This document shows positions 1-9,060 of a stretch of 64,000 nucleotides of DNA, piece by piece; the stretch's first letter is position 1, and every line of letters starts with the position of its first letter. The notes under the pieces are model-generated. The model did not search any database and was not told the origin of the DNA. It saw only the letters and a program-made list of their open reading frames with translations. The position numbers and the translations under genes were made by a program. This stretch comes from Flavobacterium glaciei (GTDB taxonomy: Bacteria > Bacteroidota > Bacteroidia > Flavobacteriales > Flavobacteriaceae). Location: the NCBI RefSeq assembly GCF_003350545.1, contig NZ_QQBA01000002.1, positions 186,001 to 250,000 of the forward strand, read 5' to 3'.

Positions 1-174
1 GTTTCTGACGCTAGAAAGTCCATTAAAAATGTTATAAATTTAGACACACACATTCAAATCAAAATGGATTTCATCAATCCTGAAAGTGCCGAGAAATATG
101 TCGAAAAAGGCTGGGACGAGGAAAAACAAATGTATTACTACCTGGTTTATTTTAATAAAGAAGAAAAGAGTTAG
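1..174 (+). CDS. C-terminal fragment of an unidentified protein
   Basis: The first base begins an open frame that runs to TAG at 172-174 and gives 57 residues, with the 5' part outside the window. The fragment is charged and ends in YYYLVYFNKEEKS. I do not recognise the family, and no motif, membrane segment or sorting signal is visible. A strong terminator at 283-317 lies downstream on the same strand, which supports a real gene ending here. The identity must come from the sequence left of the window. Confidence 0.6.
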   Translation, partial: VSDARKSIKNVINLDTHIQIKMDFINPESAEKYVEKGWDEEKQMYYYLVYFNKEEKS

Positions 175-189
175 TAAGTATTGAATAGT

Positions 190-240
190 CCCAGTGTTCA
201 GTCGCAGTCGCAATATGCAATCACAGTTTTTAGTAATTAG
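190..240. repeat. Short intergenic repeat containing a CAGTCGCAGT core
   Basis: The spacer after the first stop codon contains GTTCAGTCGCAGTCGC followed by a second TCACAGTTTT block. The same words occur in a longer inverted repeat at 58370-58436. Both copies sit directly beside a gene's stop codon. It is probably a short dispersed intergenic repeat. Its function is unknown. Confidence 0.4.
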
Positions 241-282
241 TGATTCGTTTCGATTTAAAGTAAAAGAATTATACAGATATTA

Positions 283-317
283 ATCTCCAATTACGAATGT
301 AATTGGAGATTTTTTTT
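283..317 (+). terminator. Rho-independent terminator
   Basis: A perfect 12-bp stem (283-294 with 299-310) closes a GAAT loop and is followed by a run of eight T (310-317). It ends the transcript of the partial gene at 1-174. Confidence 0.9.
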
Positions 318-374
318 GAAATAAACATAAAAACTACCGTCTCAAATTTGGTTTACTTATATTAAAAAAAGAAA

Positions 375-748
375 ATGGCTCAAATTTTTTTTAAAGAAAG
401 TCCGTTCAAAACATTGATTTCATTTCATAAGCTAATTGAAGCTTTGGAAGAAATTGCCAATTATCGAGCGATTTTGCTTAAGCATTATTAAAAGAAATTG
501 CGCCTTTTCCTGAATTTCGCATTGGTATAGAAAATTTGGATTTAATATTCGAAAACGAAACTTCAATCCAACATTTACTGGCTGATTTGTTCCCGACCGC
601 TTTAACGAACAATGAAATTAAAGCTATTACAATTCCGTATCTGAATTTTACTTATAATTACACGGAACGTTTCAAAAAAATAATTGAAGATGTTAGTACA
701 TTATTTGAAATTATGGAAAGGATTATTACTAACATAAAAAAGTTATGA
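375..748 (+). pseudogene. Decayed remnant of a flavobacterial GAF-like conserved protein
   Basis: ATG at 375 opens a frame (MAQIFFKESPFKTLISFHK...) that stops at 489-491. The similarity then continues in another frame from about 467. That frame has an in-frame TAA at 479-481 followed by ALLKEIAPFPEFRIG and LLADLFPTALTNNEIKAI, and it stops at 746-748. Joined, these pieces resemble the N-terminus of a large flavobacterial protein, usually annotated as GAF-domain, that I remember with the same FKT.ISFHKLIE and HHLLADLFPTALTNNEIK words. The family match is from memory. At least one frame change, one internal stop and a truncation are seen directly. A full-length copy probably exists elsewhere. 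Confidence 0.65.
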
Positions 749-1148
749 GCAATTTGCGGCAAACTATATTATTTCACATGAACAACTACTAAAAAACATA
801 GGTCCTTAATTATCTAATCATAGACAAATTCCTTGTCATTTATCATTTCATTCATTGGTCATTAGTTTTTGATTAAAGACATTCAGTAAAAAAAATCAAA
901 TTTACAATTTTATTTTAGGTGTCTTTACGTGTAAAACACCTCTATTTACTTTTAGTTGTTTTGACATTATTACAATAATAATCAACACATGGCACTACAA
1001 CATAGTAATAGTATTAATAACAAGATACTATGGTGTACATTAGATTATGGTAGGTTTATGAAGGAGAAAGTCTATCTTTAAACAATTTTCAATAAAGTCT
1101 TTGATCTGCATTACTAGTTTCCTGGACATATTTTAATACTACTAAATT
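749..1148. other. Gene-free spacer upstream of the phosphoesterase gene
   Basis: This is 400 bases of AT-rich DNA. A short open frame at 744-809 may be further debris of the preceding pseudogene. A small hairpin AGGTGT/ACACCT lies at about 918-941 without a T-run. No RNA gene or clear promoter was found. The leader of the next gene probably lies in the last 100 bases. Confidence 0.5.
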
Positions 1149-4100
1149 ATGAAATTATTTTCGGATAATTATTTTATTACATTCAATAAACCAGGTTTTA
1201 TAATATTCTTGACAGGAATAATGTTGCAATCATGTGCGACTCATCATGCACAATTTGGAAAAGACGTAAAAAAACCAGTTATTATTAACGCGACAGATAG
1301 TTTACAAATAGCACACACCTTTTTTTTGATTGGCGATGCAGGAAATACCAATGAAAAAACGAAACAACAAAAGCTTGGTTCTCTTGAAGAAAGATTGAAA
1401 AAGGCATCAAAAAACACCACTCTTTTATTTCTTGGTGATAATATCTATCCAAAAGGATTACCAGCTGCAGAAAACACAAACGAGCGCCTTCTAGCCGAAA
1501 GTAAACTCACAAACCAACTGAAATTGTCTAAAAACTTTAAAGGACAAACTATTTTTATTCCAGGAAATCACGATTGGTACAGCGGTATAAAAGGACTTGA
1601 ACGACAGGCAAAATTTGTTACTGAATACCTCAACGATAAAAAATCATTCCTTCCTAGAAAAAGCTGTGGTATTGATGATTTAGAAATAAATAATAATCTG
1701 GTGCTAATCACTATTGACAGTCAATGGTTTCTGGAAGACTGGGATAACAGTCCCACTATTAACGATGATTGTACAATAAAAACCCGAGAGGCTTTTTTTG
1801 CTGAGCTGGAAAATCTTTTAATAAAAAACCAAGAAAAAGCAATTGTTTTAGCCCTCCATCATCCATTAATGAGTAATGGTTCTCATGGCGGCCAATTCTC
1901 AGTAATGAAACAGCTTTTTCCATTAGAGCAAAAAATTCCTCTTCCAGTCTTAGGTTCTGTTGCTAATTTTTTTCGAAAAACAAGTGGAGTAAGTCTTACA
2001 GATATTCAAAACAAACAATATACCCTTTTTATAAAAAGATTAAAAACACTTTTGCAAAGTCAGGATAATGTTATTGTTGTTTCCGGCCATGACCACAATT
2101 TACAATACATTGAAAAAGAAAATATTAAACAAATTATTAGTGGTGCGGGATCCAAATCTGAAGCTGCAAAAGCAATTTATCCCAATGATTTTTCTTATGG
2201 TCGCAGTGGATATGCCACTTTAGCTGTTTATGAAAATGGAGCCGCAAAAGTTTCTTTTTTTGGTGAGGAAAATAACAAAGAAAAACTGATTCATGAACAT
2301 ATGGTATTAAATGAAAAAGACGATTTAAATACCAAAGTATTCTCTACTACATTTCCAAAAACCATTACTTCAAGCATTTATACAATTAAACAAACTAAAA
2401 AATCTGGATTTTACAGATTCTTATTTGGAAACCATTTTCGAACATATTATAGCCTTCCAATAAATGCAACAACAACTACAATTGATACCCTTTATGGAGG
2501 ATTGCAGCCCAAACGTTCCGGAGGCGGTTATCACTCAAATACATTGCAACTTTTCGACAAAAAAGGGAGGGAATTTGTAATGCGTGCTATGAAAAAAAAC
2601 ACTTCGAGTTTCCTACAAACAGTAGCTTTCAAAAATCAGTTTATACAAGATGAATTTGAAAATACATATGCAGAAGATCTTTTGTCTGATTTTTATACTA
2701 CTTCACATCCTTACACTCCATTTGCTGTTGGGAATTTAGCTGGGAAAATTGGCGTAGCACATACTAATCCATCTTTATATTATATTCCAAAACACAGAGC
2801 GTTGAAAAATTTCAACGCTGATTTTGGAGATGAATTATACCTTATTGAAGAACGACCAACAGACAGCCAGATTGGTGTAAAAAGTTTTGGCACTCCAATT
2901 TCCATTATCAGTACGGAAGATGTAATGAAAAATCTTCACAAAGACGAAAAATATTCAGTCGATGAAAGTGCTTACATCAAAGCACGATTGTTTGACATGC
3001 TTATAGGAGACTGGGATAGGCACAAAGATCAATGGCGATGGGGCGAATATAAAGTAGGCGAAAAAGTAATTTATAAGCCTATACCTCGAGACCGAGATCA
3101 AGCTTTTCCTAAGTATGACGGTGCTTTACTGTTTGTTTTGATGAAAAAAGCAGAATTGCGTCACATGCAATCTTTTAAAGAAAAAATATCTAATGTTAAA
3201 TTGATGAACCGTGAACCATATCCTCTAGACCTTGCTTTTATAAAAAATGCTGATGAAAACGAGTGGGTCAAACAAGCAAAATACATTCAAGAAAACCTGT
3301 CAGATATAACTATTGATGCTGCGTTTTCTAATTTGCCAAAAGAAGTTCAGGACGAGACTATTTCTGATATTAAACGAAAACTGAAACTAAGACGAAATCA
3401 ATTGCATCGTTCTGCTTCAGTATATCATTCCGTGTTGCAACATACCGTTTTGATCGTTGGCACGGATAAAAAAGATAAATTTGTTATTCAAAACAACGAA
3501 AAAAATAAGCTTGAAATCCACGTATATCGTGTAACAAAAGAGACGGAAGAATTACAATACTCTAAAAGTTTCACCGCTAAAAAAACCAAAAAAATATGGA
3601 TTTATGGATTAGATGAAGATGATATTTTTGAAGTAAAAGGAAATTCAAAATCAAATATAAATATTCGATTAATTGGAGGGCAAAATGAAGATTCGTATAC
3701 AGTTGAGAACGGAAGAAAAATAAAAATTCATGACTTTAAAACAAAAAAAAATACGTACAATTTAGATTCTAAAAGTAAAGTATTACTATCTGATGATTAT
3801 GAAATGAGTTTATACAACTATCAAAAACCAAAGTACAATTCCTTTTCAGCACTACCCAATATTGGATTTAATCCAGATGACGGTATTAAACTAGGGGTTG
3901 TAACAGGTTATGTTGTCAACGATTTTAAACAAAACCCTTACACTCAGAAACACAGCCTAAAAGCTAATTATTTCTTTGCCACAAAAGGATATGAACTGAT
4001 TTACAGTAGTAATATTCCAAAATTATTTAGCAAGTGGAATTTAGATTTTGAAGGCCAATTTACGAGTCCTAATTTCACCATCAATTATTTTGGCTACGGA

Positions 4101-4883
4101 AATGAAACTGTGAATAATGATGATACTTTTGGTATGGACTTCAATCGTGTTCGTATCAAAATGTTGAAAATTATGCCATCCATTAAAAAAGTAGGCAAGT
4201 CGGGTAATATCATTCATTTTCAAACCAGTTTTGAACGAATTACCGTGGAAGAAACCATAAATCGATTTGTAGACATTTCTACCAATATAAATCCTTCTGT
4301 TTTTGAAAATCAACAATTTGCAGGCGCATCCTTGAAATACAGTTTTGAAAATTATGATGTTCCATCCTTCCCGACCATGGGAATGGGATTTTCTATTGCG
4401 GGTACATGGAAGATGAATTTAGTAGATACCAATAGAAATTTCCCTATCATTGAAAGTAAACTGAATTTTAACCATAAGATTGATGCCAACGGAAAGTTAG
4501 TTTTAGCCACAATCCTTAGAGGAAAAATGATATTGAATAATAATTTTGATTTTTATCAAGGTGCCAATTTAGGCGGTGACTATAATTTAAGAGGTTTTAG
4601 AAACCAACGCTTTTTAGGAAACCAATCTTTTTATCAAAGTAGTGATATACGCTGGAACTTTGGCAAAATAAAAAGAAGTATAATTCCTATGTCCTACGGA
4701 ATATTAGCTGGTTTTGATTACGGTAGAGTTTGGCTAAAAGGTGAAAATTCCGAAAAATGGCACCAGTCATTTGGGGGAGGGTTATGGATAAACGGACTAA
4801 ATGCATTAACGGCACGACTTACTTATTTTAAAAGTGCTGGCGAAGAAACAAGAATTGCTTTTGGTTTAGGATTTGGATTTTAA
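1149..4883 (+). CDS. Metallophosphoesterase / kinase-like / Omp85-type barrel fusion lipoprotein
   Basis: This 1244-aa protein begins with a lipoprotein signal (lipobox LQSC near residue 28). Residues about 55-375 are a calcineurin-like metallophosphoesterase: GDAGN (about 61), GDNIYP (about 97), GNHDW (about 139), HHP (about 237) and GHDHN (about 313). The last 340 residues or so look like an Omp85/surface-antigen beta-barrel, with GGDYNLRGF and a terminal GLGFGF. The middle (about 440-720) carries motifs in protein-kinase order: GGG 458-460, FVMRAMKK 476-483, LIGDWDRH 618-625 and RDRDQAF 647-653. Metallophosphoesterase-barrel proteins are known in Bacteroidota. The kinase-like reading is my inference. 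The protein is probably an outer-membrane enzyme that anchors itself through its own barrel. The gene overlaps the convergent gene at 4866-5743 by 18 bp. Confidence 0.85.
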   Translation: MKLFSDNYFITFNKPGFIIFLTGIMLQSCATHHAQFGKDVKKPVIINATDSLQIAHTFFLIGDAGNTNEKTKQQKLGSLEERLKKASKNTTLLFLGDNIYPKGLPAAENTNERLLAESKLTNQLKLSKNFKGQTIFIPGNHDWYSGIKGLERQAKFVTEYLNDKKSFLPRKSCGIDDLEINNNLVLITIDSQWFLEDWDNSPTINDDCTIKTREAFFAELENLLIKNQEKAIVLALHHPLMSNGSHGGQFSVMKQLFPLEQKIPLPVLGSVANFFRKTSGVSLTDIQNKQYTLFIKRLKTLLQSQDNVIVVSGHDHNLQYIEKENIKQIISGAGSKSEAAKAIYPNDFSYGRSGYATLAVYENGAAKVSFFGEENNKEKLIHEHMVLNEKDDLNTKVFSTTFPKTITSSIYTIKQTKKSGFYRFLFGNHFRTYYSLPINATTTTIDTLYGGLQPKRSGGGYHSNTLQLFDKKGREFVMRAMKKNTSSFLQTVAFKNQFIQDEFENTYAEDLLSDFYTTSHPYTPFAVGNLAGKIGVAHTNPSLYYIPKHRALKNFNADFGDELYLIEERPTDSQIGVKSFGTPISIISTEDVMKNLHKDEKYSVDESAYIKARLFDMLIGDWDRHKDQWRWGEYKVGEKVIYKPIPRDRDQAFPKYDGALLFVLMKKAELRHMQSFKEKISNVKLMNREPYPLDLAFIKNADENEWVKQAKYIQENLSDITIDAAFSNLPKEVQDETISDIKRKLKLRRNQLHRSASVYHSVLQHTVLIVGTDKKDKFVIQNNEKNKLEIHVYRVTKETEELQYSKSFTAKKTKKIWIYGLDEDDIFEVKGNSKSNINIRLIGGQNEDSYTVENGRKIKIHDFKTKKNTYNLDSKSKVLLSDDYEMSLYNYQKPKYNSFSALPNIGFNPDDGIKLGVVTGYVVNDFKQNPYTQKHSLKANYFFATKGYELIYSSNIPKLFSKWNLDFEGQFTSPNFTINYFGYGNETVNNDDTFGMDFNRVRIKMLKIMPSIKKVGKSGNIIHFQTSFERITVEETINRFVDISTNINPSVFENQQFAGASLKYSFENYDVPSFPTMGMGFSIAGTWKMNLVDTNRNFPIIESKLNFNHKIDANGKLVLATILRGKMILNNNFDFYQGANLGGDYNLRGFRNQRFLGNQSFYQSSDIRWNFGKIKRSIIPMSYGILAGFDYGRVWLKGENSEKWHQSFGGGLWINGLNALTARLTYFKSAGEETRIAFGLGFGF

Positions 4884-5743
4884 TTTTTTGATACTTACCT
4901 CATAAACATTCCCTCCTACGCCTTGTGTTTTTTCATCAGCAATAAAAAGTCTGTCATTATCAATAAATGAAGCGGCTTCTTTTTGCGAAAAATGATTTAG
5001 TTCGAGGGTGGTTTTTATTCCATTTAGGAAATTGTCACCTTCGAAATTTTCGAATAAAATATCTTATCGTGGGTTAAAACAACAACTTTAGACTCATCAG
5101 GGCTTATTGCAGCAGCTGTAACTGCACAATGATTGTAATTATCACAAGTTTTAAATTCTCCCAATAAAACAGCTTGATGAAAACCCGCAGTATTGGGGAT
5201 TTTGTATAAAAAAGCGGTTCCGTCAAAACCTTTGCTTCGGTTTTTAGTGAAGAGATAGAAGTTATTTTTGAATTCGAAAAAACCTTCAACATCATAGAAC
5301 ATTTCTGATTTTTTAGGAAGAAAATCTTTTTGTTCAGGGTACGCAAAAGAAATTTTATAGGCCGGAGTTGCGCTTTCAGATGTTAAAGAATTTTTATCAA
5401 TTTTATAAATACTTAAATCCCTTCTTTCATTATCATTGTTACCAAAATCTCCTATATATAAATTTCCTTCTTTGTCTTTTGTAATATCTTCCCAATCGAT
5501 ATTCTCCGTATTTTCGATGGTAATTGTTTTTTCTACGCTGCCACTTACAAAGTTCAATCCGTAAATTTCACTCGGATTACCACTATCTTCCAGTGACCAA
5601 ACTAAATTACTATCAGACAAATAAGTTATTCCTGAGACTTCTTTTAGTTTTTTAGGCAAGGAATAAACCGTTGATAAAGCTCCTGAATCTTGCTGACATG
5701 ATAAAAAAGTAAAAACCGATAAGATGAAAATATAGTTTCTCAT
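4866..5743 (-). pseudogene. Frameshifted SdiA-regulated/beta-propeller-like lipoprotein
   Basis: ATG at 5743 opens a lipoprotein (lipobox LSCQ near residue 16) that now ends early at 5024 with 239 residues. The alternative frame continues the homology to TAA at 4866-4868. Adding one T to the four-T run (plus-strand AAAA at 5056-5059) restores a 292-residue protein. The intact paralogue at 62150-63118 supports the repair: both share DWE(D/E)I, YIGDFGNN, RxDL.I..I.K.SL and a C-terminal LF....G..FF.G stretch that lies beyond the frameshift. The likely fold is a beta-propeller-like extracytoplasmic domain of unknown role. The break may be a natural homopolymer deletion or a sequencing error. Confidence 0.75.
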
Positions 5744-5774
5744 AGCTTAATTAGTGTAAATAATAGGTAAAAGA

Positions 5775-6842
5775 CTAAAAATCTGTTTTAAATAAATTTG
5801 TGTTTTTGAAGTTTCTTGTAATAAACTCAAAAGCAGCACTCATAATGTTACCCATAGATTTTGCTTTTTTAAAATTCAAATCATTTGTGTAACGGTATAA
5901 TTCTAATTGTAATTGCTTCAAATGTTCCTCCGGAGCGATTACATCATCGCCCATGATTTGTAATAATCTTTGAATACGATTCTCTGCAGAGTGTATTCGT
6001 TTAGCAAGAACCGCTCTTTCTTCATCTTTGTATTGCTCGATTGAACTGTTTTGAAGCTTGTCTTTAACCAATTTTACCATTGGATAATTTTCTTTGAAAA
6101 ATTGAGGTCGGTAGACTTTAAAATTTCCTTCGTAACACTGTTGGTCAAAATCGATGGCGCGTATTTTATATACTACATGGTCAAAATCATGTGTAGGAAC
6201 AATAACATAATTATAGGAACGCATATCGCCCAACAAGCGTATCATACATCGCTCATTGAATTTTACAAACTCTTTTGCAATTTGTGATTTTTCAGTTTCG
6301 GTGCATTCTGCCAAAAGATTTTTTATAAAAACATCGCCCGGGATTCCCATGATGTGTTCCTCTATCAAAGTGTCATTATACACTAAAAAATTTATCTTAT
6401 CCGGAGATAAAATATGCTCTAATTCTAGTCCATAAATACGAGAAGCATCTGCTTTCTTAATATAAAAATGTGTGTAATTATCATTAAGAATGTTTCTAAT
6501 TTTTATTCGAAAAGGTTTTGAATTTCCAAAAGTGCAGTAATCAATGGAATCCACATTCAAAAATTTAAGAATCCCCAAATTACCATCTGAATGCAACAGC
6601 GAATAGATTTTTTTTAGATTTAAATCAATTTCTTGTCTTTCAAATTCATTATAATACACACGTACCCATAAAGTATCCTCATCGTTTTTATCATAAACGT
6701 TGACAGAGCCTGAAAAGCGCAATAAGTCATCGTAAAAAATAGAAACCTTTGACAAACGGTCAAAACGCTCCAAGTATTCCAAAAGCGATTTATTTATTGG
6801 ATACGAAGGTTTTTTAAAAAGCATTACTGGCTCACTACTCAT
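5775..6842 (-). CDS. Conserved hypothetical protein with kinase-like motif order
   Basis: This is a 355-aa soluble protein with no signal peptide. I know similar proteins only as flavobacterial hypotheticals. Its motifs follow the order of a protein-kinase fold: a strand with lysines (HFYIKKA, K129/K130), a helix with Glu (LELEH, about 140-142), a hinge-like stretch (NFLVYNDTLIEEHI, 151-164), a catalytic-loop-like GDMRSYNY (D206, N211, spacing D-x4-N) and a DFG-like IDFDQ (D231-D233). The C-terminal 80 residues are helical and rich in Lys and Glu. Kinase activity is inference, and no canonical glycine loop is seen. It is transcribed toward the frameshifted lipoprotein with a 31-nt gap. Confidence 0.6.
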   Translation of the reverse strand: MSSEPVMLFKKPSYPINKSLLEYLERFDRLSKVSIFYDDLLRFSGSVNVYDKNDEDTLWVRVYYNEFERQEIDLNLKKIYSLLHSDGNLGILKFLNVDSIDYCTFGNSKPFRIKIRNILNDNYTHFYIKKADASRIYGLELEHILSPDKINFLVYNDTLIEEHIMGIPGDVFIKNLLAECTETEKSQIAKEFVKFNERCMIRLLGDMRSYNYVIVPTHDFDHVVYKIRAIDFDQQCYEGNFKVYRPQFFKENYPMVKLVKDKLQNSSIEQYKDEERAVLAKRIHSAENRIQRLLQIMGDDVIAPEEHLKQLQLELYRYTNDLNFKKAKSMGNIMSAAFEFITRNFKNTNLFKTDF

Positions 6843-7230
6843 TTGAAGGATTATTTAATACAAAATTACAATAAATTAAGCCGCTGAAGGGAATTCCTTT
6901 TTAAATATATGTTTTCAAACTACTCACGAATAAGAAATACAATTTTCCCAAATATATTTTGGTTTACCCATTTTAAACCCAATTTAATATTTTTAGAGAA
7001 TACCGTTCCAGAAAACTGTAACTAGTTAATTATTAGAATAAAACTGATGTTTTTATTCCATTAAAAAATCAACAATTAAACCATAAAACACTTATAGTCA
7101 GATATTTAATATATTTTAAATAAAACAACATTACAAATAGGTTGTTTTTTATGTTAAAAATATTTGTCACCAATATTTAAACTTTACATTTGATTGTCCC
7201 CAAGACAATTAAAACATTTAAAACCTACTA
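6843..7230. other. Gene-free divergent spacer
   Basis: This is about 390 bases of AT-rich DNA between two divergently transcribed genes. It must hold the promoters for both the kinase-like gene and the PAS kinase. I see no exact TAnnTTTG motif that I would commit to, no tRNA and no credible small ORF. Confidence 0.5.
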
Positions 7231-9060
7231 ATTACAGATAAGCTTAACTTTTATTTCGAAACTGCAAAATCGGCAAAGATTGGCATTTGGGAAATTAATT
7301 TAGAATCCAGCCAAGTTTTTTGGAATGCTGTTACTAGAGACATACACGAAGTTCCACATTATTTTATACCAAGCTTAGAAAAAGGATTTTCTTTTTATCT
7401 TGAAGGAGAAAATAGAACGAGAATTAAACGCTTAACTGAAAAAACCATTAGTAATGGAATTCCATTTAACGATAAATTTCAAATTATTACTGCTAAGGGT
7501 AATGTAAAACATGTAGAAAATATAGGGCAAATAGTATATAAAAACGAAAAGCCTTATAAATTAATTGGTACTTTACAGGATATTACAAAAGAGCAAAATT
7601 TAATTATTGAACTTCAATTAAGTGTTGAAAAATTTTCATCTATCTTTTCCAGTGCCAATGATGCAATTTTTATAATCGATACCTCAAATGGCCTAATTAC
7701 TGACTGTAATCCTAGATCATCAGAACTTACTGGGTACGATAATAATGAATTGATTGGTTTACACAATTCAAAATTATTTCCTGTTGAACTAAGAACAGAG
7801 CTTAGGTTATTCCTGAAATATAATCTTAACCGAAATGAATACACACTCAATGAAACGTGTATCAAAACAAAATCAAAAGATATAATACCGGTTGAAATAG
7901 CCTCTGGAAAAAAATTTGAGGTCGATAATATTACCTATTTAGTGTGTTATATAAGAGATATCAGTGAAAGAAAAAATGTTGAAGCTAAACTAAATTTATT
8001 ATCATTGGCAGCATCAGAGACCACTGACACTATTGTAATTGCTAATGAAAAAGGAGAAGCCGTTTGGGCAAATCAAGCCTATTTAGACCTTACCGGTTTA
8101 AATATGGAAGAAGTAATAGGGCACAAGCCTGGCTATTTATCAAAAGGACCTGAAACAGATTTAAATGCTTCTCTATTAATGAGTAAAGCAATTAAAAATA
8201 AAGAAAGCATCAATATCACGATTCTAAACTATAGTAAAAATGGAGAGAAATACTGGTTTGAAGTCAATATCACTACCGTATTTGACAGTAAAAACAATTT
8301 CGTCAATTTTGTTGGTGTCGGTCGAAACGTAACCCAACGTATTGAAAAAGAGTTTGCACTTAAAAGCTTATTGGATGTAACCAATAGCCAAAACAATAAA
8401 TTATTTAATTTTACCCACATTGTTTCCCATAATATACGTTCGCATTCCAGTAATTTATCAATGGTCGTGGATGTGATTGAAAATACTGACGACATTAATG
8501 AAAAGCTCTCTTATTTTGATTTATTCAAAGAAGGAACAGAAAAACTATCCGAATCAATTGAATATTTAAATGAAATTATAACGATTCAACAAAAAACAAA
8601 TATTGAAAAAACTAAGATTCATTTAAAGAGTGAAATTGAAAAAACAAGAATGGCATTAAGTTTATCGATAAAAGAAAGTAACATATTAATCACCGACACT
8701 ATTCCCGATAATTTGATTGTTACTGTTATTCCCGCTTACTTAGATAGTATTTTGCTAAATTTATTTACGAATGCCATAAAATATAAATCACCAGAGCGAA
8801 ATGCAACTTTAGAAATTGGTTACGAAATTATAGACAATTATACCGTTATTAACTTTAGAGACAATGGCATAGGTTTAGATTTAAAAAAAAATAAACATAA
8901 ACTGTTTGGAATGTATAAAACTTTTCACGGGAACGAAGATGCAAAGGGAATTGGATTATTTATTACTAAAAACCAACTTGAAGCTATGAATGGAAAAATT
9001 GAAGTAGAAAGTGAAGTGGGTTATGGTTCTAATTTTAAAATTTATTTAAATGAAAAATAA
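7231..9060 (+). CDS. PAS-domain sensor histidine kinase without a canonical start codon
   Basis: The open frame starts after TAA at 7219-7221 and runs to 9060. The first ATG/GTG/TTG in frame is TTG at 7750, but the 510 bases before it encode a convincing PAS domain (AKIGIWEIN...FWN...GTLQDIT). Translation must therefore begin earlier, most simply at ATT 7231, giving 609 aa. Three PAS domains (about 10-120, 128-245, 255-375) precede a histidine box VSHNIRSH (H400) and an HATPase (TNAIKYKS, DNGIGLD, KGIGLF). There is no membrane segment, so the sensor is cytoplasmic. It overlaps the response regulator by 11 nt and is probably translationally coupled to it. It may be a rare ATT start or a mutated ATG. 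Confidence 0.8.
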   Translation: MTDKLNFYFETAKSAKIGIWEINLESSQVFWNAVTRDIHEVPHYFIPSLEKGFSFYLEGENRTRIKRLTEKTISNGIPFNDKFQIITAKGNVKHVENIGQIVYKNEKPYKLIGTLQDITKEQNLIIELQLSVEKFSSIFSSANDAIFIIDTSNGLITDCNPRSSELTGYDNNELIGLHNSKLFPVELRTELRLFLKYNLNRNEYTLNETCIKTKSKDIIPVEIASGKKFEVDNITYLVCYIRDISERKNVEAKLNLLSLAASETTDTIVIANEKGEAVWANQAYLDLTGLNMEEVIGHKPGYLSKGPETDLNASLLMSKAIKNKESINITILNYSKNGEKYWFEVNITTVFDSKNNFVNFVGVGRNVTQRIEKEFALKSLLDVTNSQNNKLFNFTHIVSHNIRSHSSNLSMVVDVIENTDDINEKLSYFDLFKEGTEKLSESIEYLNEIITIQQKTNIEKTKIHLKSEIEKTRMALSLSIKESNILITDTIPDNLIVTVIPAYLDSILLNLFTNAIKYKSPERNATLEIGYEIIDNYTVINFRDNGIGLDLKKNKHKLFGMYKTFHGNEDAKGIGLFITKNQLEAMNGKIEVESEVGYGSNFKIYLNEK

